A DNA stretch of 64,000 bases from Bacillota bacterium (GCA_023460035.1 JAEWRN010000044.1:124001-188000); one strand, 5' to 3'; shown: positions 17,118 through 26,360, counted from the first letter of the stretch. Numbers and translations are program-made. The notes: generated by a model not told the origin, from the letters alone.

Positions 17118-18233
17118 CTACTTTATCTGCGGCGTGCCGCCCGCCATCAGGGCGCACCAACTATCCGCCATTGGGCCCAGCAGTGCCGGCGGGTAGGCAT
17201 AGCCATCGGTATGCAGGCCCGGGGTGCCCTGCCCCGCACCCACGCCAAAATATACGCCGGGGTACCGCTTTAGGTACCAGCCAAAATCCTCCGACCAGCG
17301 CATGGGCTGCGCCAAGGTAGCGGCGGGGATACCCGCCGCGGCAAACACCTGCGCCAGCTTTGCCACCAGCGCCGCGTCATTGACCGTATCCGGGAACTCG
17401 TCCACATAACAAAACTCTGCGGCCAGCCCCTGTTTTTGCGCGGCGGCCAGCACCGTAGTTTCAATCGTCTGTTGCAGCAGCAATAAATCTTCTAACCGCT
17501 CTGCGCGCAGGGTGAGGTTTATTTCACCCTCCCCCGCCGAAATGCCAAAATTACGGCTGCCCGCCTGCAGCCCCACAAGGGTCGCAAGCACCAGCCCATG
17601 GTACTGCGGCAGGTGGCACCAGCTTTGCAGCTGCTGTAACACTTCACCCATCAGCGGGCCGGGGCCGGCCCCCTGCTCCGGGTAGGCGGCATGGCTTTGG
17701 CGGCCCACTATATGTATCGTCATGCCCTTCGACGCACAGGCAAACACCCCGCCACGCAGCAGCACCTGCCCCAGCGGGTAACCCGGGATGTTATGGCAGC
17801 CATAAATGCGGTCTATTTTTTGTGTGCGCAACACCTTTAACGCTTCGGCGGCACCGGCCCCCGTTTCCTCTGCGGGCTGCCACAGCAGCAGCACGTTTTT
17901 GCCACAGCTTAACCCGTTTTGCCGCAGCTGCTGCAAATACAAGGCAGCCCCCGCAAGGGCAGCGCTGTGCCCGTCGTGCCCGCAGCCGTGGAACGGCTGG
18001 CCCGCGCTGTTGCAAACGGCGTCCATATCCGCACGCAGGCAAATGGTCTCGGCCGCATTTTCGTCACTTATTGCAAGCAGCACGCTGCCGGTATCCACCA
18101 CCTGCAATGTGGTGTTTTGCCGCAAAAAAGCGGCAAGCCGGGCGCGGGTGCCCGCCTCCTTGCCAGAAAGCTCGGGGGCAGCATGCAACTGCCGCTGTAA
18201 TTCTTGTAATTTTTCTACCAGGCCTGCCCGCAT
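17118..18233 (-). CDS. M20 family metallo-amidohydrolase
   Basis: A 371-aa amidohydrolase of the N-acyl-L-amino acid / hippurate hydrolase type. RADMDAV and HGCGHDGHSAAL carry the metal-binding Cys and His, PAEETGAGA the catalytic Glu, and RWSEDFGWYL the late metal site. The typical length is about 380 aa. I place the start at MRAGLVEKLQEL; the longer frame runs into a terminator hairpin. The substrate is not predictable. It is a monocistronic unit. A second, more distant M20 enzyme lies at 42883-44070. Confidence 0.85.
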   Translation of the reverse strand: MRAGLVEKLQELQRQLHAAPELSGKEAGTRARLAAFLRQNTTLQVVDTGSVLLAISDENAAETICLRADMDAVCNSAGQPFHGCGHDGHSAALAGAALYLQQLRQNGLSCGKNVLLLWQPAEETGAGAAEALKVLRTQKIDRIYGCHNIPGYPLGQVLLRGGVFACASKGMTIHIVGRQSHAAYPEQGAGPGPLMGEVLQQLQSWCHLPQYHGLVLATLVGLQAGSRNFGISAGEGEINLTLRAERLEDLLLLQQTIETTVLAAAQKQGLAAEFCYVDEFPDTVNDAALVAKLAQVFAAAGIPAATLAQPMRWSEDFGWYLKRYPGVYFGVGAGQGTPGLHTDGYAYPPALLGPMADSWCALMAGGTPQIK

Positions 18234-18332
18234 TTCTTTGCCGCCTTTCGCCCGTTGTAAGGCTTTTTGCCTATTATACGCCCGCGCCACAGTGCTGTCA
18301 CCGGGTTTGGGGCTTTTTGAAACAAGCCGGTA

Positions 18333-18379
18333 AAAATAAAAGGGCAGCGCCGCCGGGTGCGGTGCCGCCCTTTTATTTT
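18333..18379 (-). terminator. Intrinsic terminator after the AraC/GyrI-like gene
   Basis: The arms AAAATAAAAGGGC (18333-18345) and GCCCTTTTATTTT (18367-18379) pair around a GC-rich loop. Confidence 0.82.
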
Positions 18380-18448
18380 GCTGTCTTTGCAATTTTTTGC
18401 TTTCAGCCGCCTTGCCCTTTACCTATACTTCTGCCACGCTGTATGGTG

Positions 18449-19417
18449 TTACACCTTGCGTACCGGGCGCACATATTTCCAAAAGCGCGCAGGGTCGTGG
18501 TAAAAATAGATGACCCTGCCGGGTGTCGTGTCATAGCAATACCCGGTGCCCGCAAAATCAAAACCTGCCATGGCCTCTTCGGTTTTTTCTTCTACCGAAA
18601 GACTTTGGTGTTCATAGTCAAACGGGCCGTGCTCAAACACCAGGTATTCTGCCTCCGGCACGTCTGTTAAAAGCATCTGCGGCGGCACTTCACCGTCATA
18701 ATTCGCCGGCAGGCGCACACCGTAGCACTCGGTGCGCAAAAAGCCCCAGTCGCACAGGCGGCCTTTGGGGTCGCTGATATACGCGAGCAGCTGCCCGCTG
18801 CCGCCGTTGGCCTCGCTGCCGCCGTCGTCGTCCAGCTTGCCCTTGATGCTGTCCAGCAGGCCGCAGACGGTCTCACAATCCTGCCCGGGGATCTTGCTCT
18901 GTTTTTCCCAAAAATCCCAATAGCCGTTGCTTTCGTAATTTTTAATATGCAAAAACTTGTGCGCGGGGATGGTGACAAAATAAATCTTGATATCCTGTGT
19001 CGATGTGATCATGCCGATCTCTCCCAGTCCAAAAAAGTAGCGGTCGCACAGGTTGATTTTCGTGCGCAATACCACAGGCTTTGGCTGCTTTCGGTAGGCG
19101 CTGGGGGTAACGCCATAAGTCGCCTTAAACGCCCGGGTAAAAGCTTCGTTTGATGAAAAGCCGTAATTAAACGCAATCTCCAGCAATGTTTTTTCGCTGT
19201 CCCGCACCTCTTTTAAGGCAAACGCCAGCCTGCGGTGCCGCAGATAGTCCCTGAACTGCATCCCCGAAATTTGTTTAAATTTTCTGGTCGCGTAAAATTC
19301 AGAATACCCCAGCCTGTGCGCGAGGAAACGCAGGGTAAGCGCTTCGTCGTGGTACTGCTGAATAGACCTGTCGATTTCGTCCACAATCAGCTGAATCTGC
19401 TCTTGCCATTCTTGCAT
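18449..19417 (-). CDS. AraC-family regulator with C-terminal GyrI-like ligand domain
   Basis: A 322-aa protein. The first 110 residues hold the two helix-turn-helix motifs of AraC/XylS (RFLAHRLGYSEFYATRKFKQ and IAFNYGFSSNEAFTRAFKATYGVTPSAYR). The rest resembles the GyrI-like effector-binding domain, so this is the Rob/SoxS-with-ligand-domain arrangement. The start MQEWQEQIQL is chosen for GGGGGAG upstream; the much longer frame is non-coding in character. The ligand and targets are unknown. Confidence 0.87.
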   Translation of the reverse strand: MQEWQEQIQLIVDEIDRSIQQYHDEALTLRFLAHRLGYSEFYATRKFKQISGMQFRDYLRHRRLAFALKEVRDSEKTLLEIAFNYGFSSNEAFTRAFKATYGVTPSAYRKQPKPVVLRTKINLCDRYFFGLGEIGMITSTQDIKIYFVTIPAHKFLHIKNYESNGYWDFWEKQSKIPGQDCETVCGLLDSIKGKLDDDGGSEANGGSGQLLAYISDPKGRLCDWGFLRTECYGVRLPANYDGEVPPQMLLTDVPEAEYLVFEHGPFDYEHQSLSVEEKTEEAMAGFDFAGTGYCYDTTPGRVIYFYHDPARFWKYVRPVRKV

Positions 19418-19684
19418 CTGCACTCCCCCTGTTTTGGCCGCCCTGCCATTATTATAAACAAGCCCAAAGGGGCCCCGCTTGATTTTAGTTGCGCAATTTG
19501 CACCTTGCGCCCGCACCCCGGCGCAAAACGGTTTGGGCAACCCCACTGTACCATAAAAAAGCGGTGCTTTCAATTTGTGTGCGGCGCCCGCTAAAGCCCC
19601 TGCCACCAAGGCATTTTTGATATGGGGTGCAAACAAACCGCATTTTGTGTATACTGTAAGCAGTTTAACCCAAGGGGGATTTTT

Positions 19685-20140
19685 ATGAAGCTTGTTTCGG
19701 TGCGCGAAAACCCGGCGCTTTGCGACGACGCCATTCGCTATTTTCAGGCAAAATGGGCAACGCCTCAAAGCCTTTTCGTGTACGAAGATTGCCTTAAAAA
19801 CTGCTGTGGCGCCCCGGCACCGCTGCCGCAGTGGTACCTGCTTTACACCGACGACGGGCAGGTTGCGGGCGGGGCGGGGCTGATTACAAACGATTTTATC
19901 AGCCGGATGGATTTGTACCCCTGGTTTTGTGCCCTGTATGTGGAACCGCCTTACCGCGGCAACGGGTATGCGGGGCTGCTGTTAAAGCGCGCCGCGCAGG
20001 ACGCCCGCGCCGCGGGCTTTGACGCGTTGTACCTTTGCACCGACCACACGCAGTTTTACGAGCGGTATGGCCTGCAGTATATTGGCGACGGGTACCACCC
20101 GTGGGGGCACCGCTCGCGCATTTATAAAATGCAGCTGTAA
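19685..20140 (+). CDS. GNAT family N-acetyltransferase
   Basis: A 151-aa GNAT protein. LYVEPPYRGNGYAGLLLKRA is the acetyl-CoA binding A motif, followed by LYLCTDHTQFYERYGLQYIG. AAGGGGGA lies upstream of the ATG, with a TATACT -10 element about 30 bases before the start. The acceptor is unknown. It is divergent from the AraC-GyrI gene and is followed by its own terminator. Confidence 0.87.
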   Translation: MKLVSVRENPALCDDAIRYFQAKWATPQSLFVYEDCLKNCCGAPAPLPQWYLLYTDDGQVAGGAGLITNDFISRMDLYPWFCALYVEPPYRGNGYAGLLLKRAAQDARAAGFDALYLCTDHTQFYERYGLQYIGDGYHPWGHRSRIYKMQL

Positions 20141-20199
20141 CCATATTGCCACAGCTGCCCCTTTTTTTAGATTGTCTCAGCAGCAACTGCCCCAAAAGC

Positions 20200-20229
20200 A
20201 AAAACAGATGGCAACCGCCACCTGTTTTT
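20200..20229 (+). terminator. Intrinsic terminator after the GNAT gene
   Basis: AAAAACAG and CTGTTTTT arms (20200-20207 and 20222-20229) enclose a GGC-AACC-GCC tip, followed by a long T-run. Confidence 0.8.
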
Positions 20230-20305
20230 ATTTTTTAACCGTGCTGCGGGCCAATGCCACGCACCGCCACAACGCCATAACCCCCGCATAGCGATAAACA
20301 GCAGT

Positions 20306-20617
20306 TTACAATAACGCCAAGGGTAAAAGAGTCGCAGCCAGTTCCCCTGCCTGCTGCTGTGCCGTAAGTGAATTAAAAAACTGCTTCAGTTGTTGTTTTG
20401 CCTGCGCGCTAAGCTGGGTGTACCGCACCCCTTCTACCGCGCCCTGCAATGCATACAGCTTATGCAGGCAGGCTGTTTCATCTACCTGTAGCCGGATGCG
20501 CAAAAACGCATCCCTGCTGCCGGCTGCCCGCAGCTGCTGCGGCGTTTCAATGCCCACCTGCCGCAACTGCTGTGCCAGTACCTCGCCAATGTTGGGCAGG
20601 TCATTCAGCGTCGCCAT
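20306..20617 (-). CDS. TfoX C-terminal domain protein
   Basis: A 103-aa protein matching the TfoX C-terminal (helix-hairpin-helix-like) domain: LPNIGEVLAQQL, GIETPQQLRAAGSRDAFLRI and HKLYALQGAVEGVR are characteristic. The N-terminal TfoX domain of full-length Sxy/TfoX is absent, as in many stand-alone Firmicute members. Its role is unknown. The start MATLNDLPNIG has AGGGGG upstream and overlaps the end of the zinc-ribbon gene, so it is the third gene of a tetR-zinc ribbon-tfoX-C unit. Confidence 0.86.
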   Translation of the reverse strand: MATLNDLPNIGEVLAQQLRQVGIETPQQLRAAGSRDAFLRIRLQVDETACLHKLYALQGAVEGVRYTQLSAQAKQQLKQFFNSLTAQQQAGELAATLLPLALL

Positions 20618-20873
20618 CTGCCGCCCCCTTTGCAAACTGCGCTTGCCACGCAGGCAGCTTGCGCATGGAGGCTTCGGCAATTTCGGCCGCCGCCGCTTCC
20701 TCCACCCCTTGCGTTTTTTGCAAAAAGCGAATCATGTCCGCCCGCTTTTCAGCAAAGGATTGCATGGTGCCGTCCGGCCGGGCGCAGTATTCGCAGTAGT
20801 CTTTTGTCACATCCCCACCGGCAAAATCCGCCGGCTTTTGCATGGGCATCCCACAGGCAATACAAGTTTTCAT
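20601..20873 (-). CDS. Small zinc-ribbon protein
   Basis: A 90-aa protein with an N-terminal Cys4 pattern (CIACGMPM and DYCEYCARPDG), matching a family annotated as putative zinc ribbon domain proteins. The second half is helical (AEIAEASMRKLPAW). No enzymatic motif is seen. It overlaps both neighbours: four bases with the TetR stop and 17 bases with the TfoX-C gene, so the three are co-translated. Confidence 0.8.
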   Translation of the reverse strand: MKTCIACGMPMQKPADFAGGDVTKDYCEYCARPDGTMQSFAEKRADMIRFLQKTQGVEEAAAAEIAEASMRKLPAWQAQFAKGAADGDAE

Positions 20874-21460
20874 CTTTGTTCCTCCCCCGTTTGGGCTAGT
20901 GTTAAAAATGTGCGAACCAATTCATCGGCATACCGCGGCAACAGCGGGGCATCCGGTGAAAATAATTCTTTATTCATTAAGTAATAGTGCACAAGGCCCA
21001 TCCACGTGTTGAACAGCATGTGCGGCGGCACCCCGTTTTGGGCGGCCACCGTGTGCTGTAGTACCCTGCCAAAGTGGTACGCCGCCACCGACTGCAAATT
21101 GGCAAAGGTAAGCCTTGCCTGCGGCGGCAATTGCCCTTTTTCGGTAATGAGGTGCAGGTAAAACTGCTCGTGCCGGGCCAGCAATGCAAGATGCGCACGC
21201 AACAAACTTTGCAGGTCGGCGTTGTTTTCGGCAAGGTCGTGCAGCCCTGCCCCCAACTGGGTGCCAAACTGCTCTAACAGCGCTTCTACCAGCTGCGCCT
21301 GCGACGCAAAATGTGCAAAGATGCTGCCGTGTGACACCCCGGCCTCTTTTGCAATTTCTGCCGTGGGGGCGCTAAACCCTTTTTGCGCATACACCCGGTA
21401 TGCCGCCGCCAAGATTTTTTGCCGGGTTTGCTGTTTTTGTTGCAGTCGTGTTGTTTCCAT
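20870..21460 (-). CDS. TetR-family transcriptional regulator
   Basis: A 196-aa regulator. The N-terminal helix-turn-helix is clear: ILAAAYRVYAQKGFSAPTAEIAKEAGVSHGSIFAHF. The C-terminal ligand domain is divergent. The start METTRLQQKQQTR has AGTAGGTGG upstream. The divergent gene is a DJ-1/PfpI protein, and strong palindromes lie between them. It probably represses itself, the following zinc-ribbon and TfoX-C genes, and perhaps the DJ-1 gene. Confidence 0.9.
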   Translation of the reverse strand: METTRLQQKQQTRQKILAAAYRVYAQKGFSAPTAEIAKEAGVSHGSIFAHFASQAQLVEALLEQFGTQLGAGLHDLAENNADLQSLLRAHLALLARHEQFYLHLITEKGQLPPQARLTFANLQSVAAYHFGRVLQHTVAAQNGVPPHMLFNTWMGLVHYYLMNKELFSPDAPLLPRYADELVRTFLTLAQTGEEQR

Positions 21461-21475
21461 TTTAATTGACCACCT

Positions 21476-21495
21476 ACTCATTGAGTATATACTCA
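21476..21495. promoter_or_regulatory. TetR-type operator: overlapping TGAGT/ACTCA palindromes
   Basis: ACTCA-T-TGAGT (21476-21486) runs into TGAGTATATACTCA (21482-21495), both perfect. The site overlaps the start region of the TetR gene, as expected for autorepression. Confidence 0.8.
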
Positions 21496-21607
21496 TTATA
21501 ATTCGCTTGCAGCAAAAGTCAAGCTTTTTACCGCACTTGCGCCGGCGGTGGCGGTTGCAGTATAATAACTTCAATTTACCAAAAACCACACATTAATAGG
21601 GGGTCAC

Positions 21608-22189
21608 ATGAAAAAGACACTGCTTTTTTTGGCGAAAGGGTTTGAGACGATGGAGGCCAGCGTATTTATTGATGTCTTGGGCTGGGCCCGCAACGACTAT
21701 CAGCTGCCGCTGACGCTGACAACCTGCGGCTTTACCAAAACGGTAGTCAGCACCTTTGGGGTGCCGGTCACCGTGGACCGCCTGCTGGATGAGATTGACC
21801 CCGCAGACTATGACGCGCTGGCAATACCCGGCGGGTTTGAGGAGTTTGACTTTTACGACGAGGCCTATAACGAGCGCCTTTTGGCACTGGCGCGCGCGTT
21901 TGACGACGCAAAAAAGCCGATTGCCAGCATTTGCGTTGCGGCGCTGGTGCTTGGCAAAAGCGGTATTTTGGAGGGCCGCAGGGCCACCACCTACCACTTA
22001 AAACAGGGGTACCGCCAAAAGCAGCTGGCTGCACAGGGCGCGACTATCGTCAACGAGCCGCTGGTTGTTGACGGCAACGTGGCGACTTCCTATTGCCCCT
22101 CTACCGCAACGCAGGTGGCCTTTTGGCTGCTGGAACAACTGGCTGGGCCGGCAGCCACCGCACAGGTAAAAGAGGGCATGGGTTTTTAA
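21608..22189 (+). CDS. DJ-1/PfpI family protein
   Basis: A 193-aa flavodoxin-like alpha/beta protein. GFETMEASVFIDVL carries the conserved Glu, and IASICVAALVLGKSGIL carries the nucleophilic-elbow Cys. Members include protease-like, deglycase-like and chaperone proteins, and the sequence does not separate these. AGGGGG precedes the ATG. It is divergent from the TetR gene and ends at a perfect bidirectional terminator. Confidence 0.9.
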   Translation: MKKTLLFLAKGFETMEASVFIDVLGWARNDYQLPLTLTTCGFTKTVVSTFGVPVTVDRLLDEIDPADYDALAIPGGFEEFDFYDEAYNERLLALARAFDDAKKPIASICVAALVLGKSGILEGRRATTYHLKQGYRQKQLAAQGATIVNEPLVVDGNVATSYCPSTATQVAFWLLEQLAGPAATAQVKEGMGF

Positions 22190-22198
22190 CCTCGGCTT

Positions 22199-22246
22199 AA
22201 AGAAAAAAGAGGGCCGGCATTGCAATGCCGGCCCTCTTTTTTCTTT
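22199..22246. terminator. Bidirectional intrinsic terminator (48-bp perfect palindrome)
   Basis: The whole of 22199-22246 is one perfect palindrome with A- and T-runs at its ends, placed between the convergent DJ-1 and MCP genes. Confidence 0.93.
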
Positions 22247-22248
22247 GG

Positions 22249-24186
22249 TTATGCTTCTATTTTAAACACTGACACCATTTCTTCCAATTCCTGCATCTGG
22301 CCCAACAGCTCTTCGCTGGTGGCGGCACTTTGCTCTGCCGTTGCCGAATTTGCCTGTGTCACCTCTGAAATCTGGCGCATGCCCTCGCTGAGCTGGGTCA
22401 CCATGCCGGCCTGCGTTTTTAGCGTTTCGGCGACCTTGTCCACCCGGCCGCTGATATTGGTGGTGTGTTCGACGATTGTTTCAAATGAACTTGCGGTCTG
22501 CTTTGCATTCTGCATACCTTCGCCAACCGACTGAATGGTGTTTTCAATCAGCTGCGCAGTGTTTTTCGCCGCCTCGGCACTTTTAGAGGCAAGCTGACGA
22601 ACCTCTTCGGCCACGACCGAGAAGCCCTTGCCCGCTTCGCCCGCGCGCGCGGCCTCTACCGCGGCGTTGAGTGCCAAGATATTGGTCTGGAACGAGATAT
22701 CGTCAATGATGTGAATGATGTCCTGAATTTTTTTCGACGAAGCGCTGATGCTTTGCATTGAGCCCAGCATCTTTTGCATCTCGGCATTGCTCTGCTCGGT
22801 TTCGGCCAGCGCCGCTTTGGCCATTTGTTGCATAGACCCCGCATGGGAGGCGTTTTCTTCAATATGGCCTGCCACCTGCTCCAGCGAATTCAACAGCCGC
22901 TCGGTCGTGGCCGCCTGCTCGGTGGAGTTTTCAGCAAGGTTTTGGCCCCCCAGCGCAACCTGCTCGGCCCCGGCACGCACCTGCCCTGCCGCCTGCGTAA
23001 TGCTTGCCACCGTTTGGCTGAGCGATTGTACAATTTCGCCCAGTGCCTGTTGCATCAGCACAAAATCGCCCACATAGGTGGCCGTGCTGATGGCGGTGAG
23101 GTCTTTTTGCGCAACGGCGTTCAGCACGCTGGCCATATCATCCATATAGGTGCGCAGGCTTTCCACCGTGTGCTGTGTGGCGCGCATCAACCGGGCACTT
23201 TCATCCCTGCCGCGCACCTGCTCCACCTCGGTGTGCAAATCCCCCTGGGCCAGCTTTTCCAGCCGGTGGGTCGCTTTTAAAATGGGGTCGGTGATGCGTT
23301 TTGCAAAAAAGCCGGTAAAAATAATGGCAAACACCAGCACCAGTGCGCCGACACCCGCACAAAACTCCAGTGTGTAACGCAGATTTTGCTCCACCTGTGT
23401 CACCGGGCGGGTCACCGCAATTGACCAGCCCTCCGGGCCGTTTAGCGGGGTAAAGCCCACCATGCGGCGTACCCCGTTGTAATAGCTGTACCCAATGCCG
23501 GTCTCCCCTTTGACCATGCGCTCAAAAATAGCCGCCGTGGGCTTGTAGCTTTCATCCTTTTTTGCCAGTTCAAAATAATTGACCGGGTCGATCACGTTAT
23601 CGGTGTTGGGGTGCAACACCGTGTAGCCGTTTGCATCAACAACAAACGCATACCCGTCGTCCCCCACTTTAATCTCGCTCAACACACCGCTGAGTGCCTC
23701 GTAGGGAAACGCGCCGTACAGCACCTTACCGGTGTTGCCAATGGGCGCCGCCGCATAGTACACAACGCTGTCATCCCCCATTTTGGCAGGGGCTGAAATG
23801 GCCGCCTGCCCGCTTTGGGCCTGCGCAAAAAAGGCAAGGCCGGCCAGTGTGTCGCCCTTGCTGTTGCTGCCGTCTGCCTGTGCCACCGCAAAGTAGTTAA
23901 AGCCCAGCTCCTGCGCTTCTTGTGCCAGCAGCTTCTGCTGCTCGTCTTCAGCCGTGCCATCGGTCAAGTACCCTTGCGCAGCCGCTTTTTGAATGCCCTG
24001 CCGGTACTGGTCCATGACCACATTGACCCCCTGCCGGTACGCAGAGGCAAGGTAGTTTGAGGTGTTCTCCGCCTCAGCCATTGAGCTTTTATAATAAAGG
24101 TAAGACGAAAGGCCGGTTAAAAACAAAACGGTAAAAACGAGCAGCAGCGAAATATACGCCAGCAGCTTATTTTTGAGATACTTCAT
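22249..24186 (-). CDS. Methyl-accepting chemotaxis protein with CACHE sensor
   Basis: A 645-aa chemoreceptor. Membrane helix 1 is at about 9-31. A double-CACHE-like outside domain (about 35-275; VDANGYTVLHPN and GYSYYNGVRRMVGFTPL are typical) is followed by a second helix (about 280-300), HAMP and a cytoplasmic signalling domain. The hairpin tip is recognisable at IDDISFQTNILALNAAVEAARAGEAGKGFSVVAEEVR, where CheA/CheW bind. The outside domain type usually binds amino acids or other small organic ligands. It is a single-gene unit. No che or flagellar genes are nearby. Confidence 0.93.
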   Translation of the reverse strand: MKYLKNKLLAYISLLLVFTVLFLTGLSSYLYYKSSMAEAENTSNYLASAYRQGVNVVMDQYRQGIQKAAAQGYLTDGTAEDEQQKLLAQEAQELGFNYFAVAQADGSNSKGDTLAGLAFFAQAQSGQAAISAPAKMGDDSVVYYAAAPIGNTGKVLYGAFPYEALSGVLSEIKVGDDGYAFVVDANGYTVLHPNTDNVIDPVNYFELAKKDESYKPTAAIFERMVKGETGIGYSYYNGVRRMVGFTPLNGPEGWSIAVTRPVTQVEQNLRYTLEFCAGVGALVLVFAIIFTGFFAKRITDPILKATHRLEKLAQGDLHTEVEQVRGRDESARLMRATQHTVESLRTYMDDMASVLNAVAQKDLTAISTATYVGDFVLMQQALGEIVQSLSQTVASITQAAGQVRAGAEQVALGGQNLAENSTEQAATTERLLNSLEQVAGHIEENASHAGSMQQMAKAALAETEQSNAEMQKMLGSMQSISASSKKIQDIIHIIDDISFQTNILALNAAVEAARAGEAGKGFSVVAEEVRQLASKSAEAAKNTAQLIENTIQSVGEGMQNAKQTASSFETIVEHTTNISGRVDKVAETLKTQAGMVTQLSEGMRQISEVTQANSATAEQSAATSEELLGQMQELEEMVSVFKIEA

Positions 24187-24373
24187 CTATTGACAGCTCC
24201 TTGTTGGCTAGTTAGCAAGCCTAATTGGGTTTGTCATTTATTCTAGACCAGCAAAAACAATATTTCAACTTTTAAAAGTTAAATGTATTTTCTTTTCGTT
24301 TTGTGACAAATTATTGTTTTAAAACGTGACTCTTTTTGCGTAAAATGCCCGCTTATTTCCCTGTTTTTCCCAA

Positions 24374-24420
24374 ACAACAAACCCACCTGCCGGCACAAAG
24401 CTGGCAGATGGGTTTGTTGT
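24374..24420 (-). terminator. Intrinsic terminator after the patatin gene
   Basis: Arms 24374-24390 and 24403-24420 pair with one mismatch (ACAACAAACCCA with TGGGTTTGTTGT at the base). The 24.19-24.37 kb gap is A/T-rich MCP promoter DNA with no gene seen. Confidence 0.85.
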
Positions 24421-24432
24421 CGTTTCTATCTC

Positions 24433-25710
24433 TTATTTTGCCTGCACATAAAAATACAATGCACACAAGTACTCTTTCAACAGATATCCCTGGATGAAAA
24501 TATTGGTGTAATTAATCTGCCTGCCACGCAGCATATCGTGATAAAAATAGCCCACGACCTCTTTGCTGTTGATGTTTTTCAGCAGGTCAAGGTAACGCGA
24601 CGGTGCGATATCCTCCAGCTTTTTGTTGTAGTCCGCCGCACGCTGTTGGTACAGCGCTTCAAAATGCTGCAAAAGCTGGTCCTGCACATCCCTGAAATCG
24701 TACAGCTCCACATTGGAAAATTCAAAAATTTCCATTGCGTTTTCAGCCCCGAGCAACAGGTAGTCTGCAAGTGAAAGCGTGTCTTTTTTCGCCAGCGCAC
24801 GCAGATAGTCGGTCAGTGGCAGCTCTTTGGCGGCAAGCAACTTGCCGCGGCTGTTTTCTTCTTCATAATCCAGCACCGCGTTGTAAAACGGCATTGCCTG
24901 GGCATCTGTAATATCGGCGCGGCTAAACGCATAGCGATGGCCCTTATATTCCCCAAACTGTTTCATCACATCAAGGTAACCCAGCCGGGTGCGAAAATCC
25001 AGCGCGTCACGGTTAAAATCCAAAAAGCCGCCAAGCCCCCACGACGGCCGCACCAGCCGGATATTGGGCCGGCCGGCAAACACCGGGTGGGTAAGCGTTT
25101 CTTCCAGCTCGATGACAATCATCTGCTGTGCGCCCATGCGCCGCGCAAGCGAAATGGGCAGGTTGTCGTAATAGCCGCCGTCGATAAAGCCCTGTTCGCC
25201 AATTTTGTGCACGGGAAACGCGGGGAAGCAGGATGCCGAGGCCAGTGCATATTCCACCACCTCGTCATCCGAAAGCGCACCCGCTTCAAGCTCTAACGGG
25301 CGCAGGTCGGGAAACACCACTGTAACCAGCCCGTACCGCACACCGCTTTTGCGCAGCCGCTGCGGGTCGTACAGCGAGTGAATCAGGTCAATCAGCGGGC
25401 CGATGTCCGCCCCTTTTTCATTGACATACGAGCGAAAAAAAGACGGGATCAGGTTTTTTTGCGAGATGATAGAATCCAGCGAAAGGTCGAGGTTCAGCGG
25501 CTCGCGCATCACCTGCTCAATCGAAAGCTCCTCCCACATGCGGTACATGCGGTCAAAGTCTTTTTGGGCTACCAGCAAGCCGTTGAGGGCCCCGATGGAC
25601 GTACCGCAGACCAGATCAAACTCGTACCCCAGCTCTTGCAGCGCGCGGATGCAGCCCGCCTCATAGGCACCCTTTGCCCCGCCGCCGGACAAAACCAATG
25701 CTGTTTTCAT
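24433..25710 (-). CDS. Patatin-like phospholipase
   Basis: A 425-aa lipid acyl hydrolase. The oxyanion loop SGGGAKGAYEAG, the nucleophile elbow GTSIG (Ser) and the DGG motif in FIDGGYYDNLP (Asp) give an intact Ser-Asp dyad. The C-terminal 200 residues are specific to a Clostridia-type extension of unknown role. There is no signal peptide, so it is cytoplasmic. The start MKTALVLSGGG has GGGTGGGA upstream, 27 codons inside the longest frame. It is monocistronic. Confidence 0.9.
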   Translation of the reverse strand: MKTALVLSGGGAKGAYEAGCIRALQELGYEFDLVCGTSIGALNGLLVAQKDFDRMYRMWEELSIEQVMREPLNLDLSLDSIISQKNLIPSFFRSYVNEKGADIGPLIDLIHSLYDPQRLRKSGVRYGLVTVVFPDLRPLELEAGALSDDEVVEYALASASCFPAFPVHKIGEQGFIDGGYYDNLPISLARRMGAQQMIVIELEETLTHPVFAGRPNIRLVRPSWGLGGFLDFNRDALDFRTRLGYLDVMKQFGEYKGHRYAFSRADITDAQAMPFYNAVLDYEEENSRGKLLAAKELPLTDYLRALAKKDTLSLADYLLLGAENAMEIFEFSNVELYDFRDVQDQLLQHFEALYQQRAADYNKKLEDIAPSRYLDLLKNINSKEVVGYFYHDMLRGRQINYTNIFIQGYLLKEYLCALYFYVQAK

Positions 25711-25800
25711 ATGCTGTCCCACCCTGTCACAAAGTAGTACACCCGGTATGGTGTTTTTTTGATTATACAACATTTGCGCGGCGTTGAACACACCGCAGCA

Positions 25801-25832
25801 AAAAAGGGCCGTGCGCCTGCACAGCCCTTTTT
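25801..25832 (-). terminator. Intrinsic terminator after the zinc-ribbon membrane protein
   Basis: AAAAAGGGC (25801-25809) pairs with GCCCTTTTT (25824-25832), and an inner TGC/GCA pair extends the stem. Confidence 0.83.
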
Positions 25833-25841
25833 GTACTGACC

Positions 25842-26360
25842 TTATTTCAGCAATGTGATGTTGCCGATCAACGGCAATTGTTTTGCCCGGCCATTCGCCG
25901 CGTTGACGATGCCAAGGATCATCATGACGATACTAAACACCCAAACCGCAACTGCGATCAGGCTCATCAGCGCGCTCATCAGACCCGAACCCCAGAAAAT
26001 CGAAAGCAGCACGCCACTGACAATTCGTTGAACAAGGGTCAATATAATCTCTGCAATCAACAATACCAAACCCTGGTTTGCGTGAAAGCGCGCAAATTTA
26101 GACCCCTTTGCACCAAGCAGCGGCACCAATACCAAAATGCCAATGTAGGCGAGAACCGCCATTGTTTTGTTTTGCTGAATATCCGCAGGGTCAAACTCTT
26201 GCGTTGTATCCTCGGTGTTGTTGATGTTTTGAAAAGTCGCGCCAAGGTCGACATTCTGGGTGTTGCCGGCCGCCTGCGCGGCCCCTACCTGTGCGCCACA
26301 GGACGGGCAAAACTTTGCCCCCTCTGCCAGCTGTGCACCACATTTTTCGCAATAAGCCAT
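25842..26360 (-). CDS. Zinc-ribbon, DUF4870-like membrane protein
   Basis: A 172-aa protein. The N-terminus has a zinc-ribbon with two CxxC pairs (YCEKCGAQL and FCPSCGAQV), a linker, then three or four hydrophobic segments of the DUF4870/Tic20-like kind (MAVLAYIGILVLVPLLGA, FHANQGLVLLIAEIIL and two more). FARFHANQGL is the typical signature. The function is unknown. AGGAGG is seen before the ATG. Single gene. Confidence 0.82.
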   Translation of the reverse strand: MAYCEKCGAQLAEGAKFCPSCGAQVGAAQAAGNTQNVDLGATFQNINNTEDTTQEFDPADIQQNKTMAVLAYIGILVLVPLLGAKGSKFARFHANQGLVLLIAEIILTLVQRIVSGVLLSIFWGSGLMSALMSLIAVAVWVFSIVMMILGIVNAANGRAKQLPLIGNITLLK

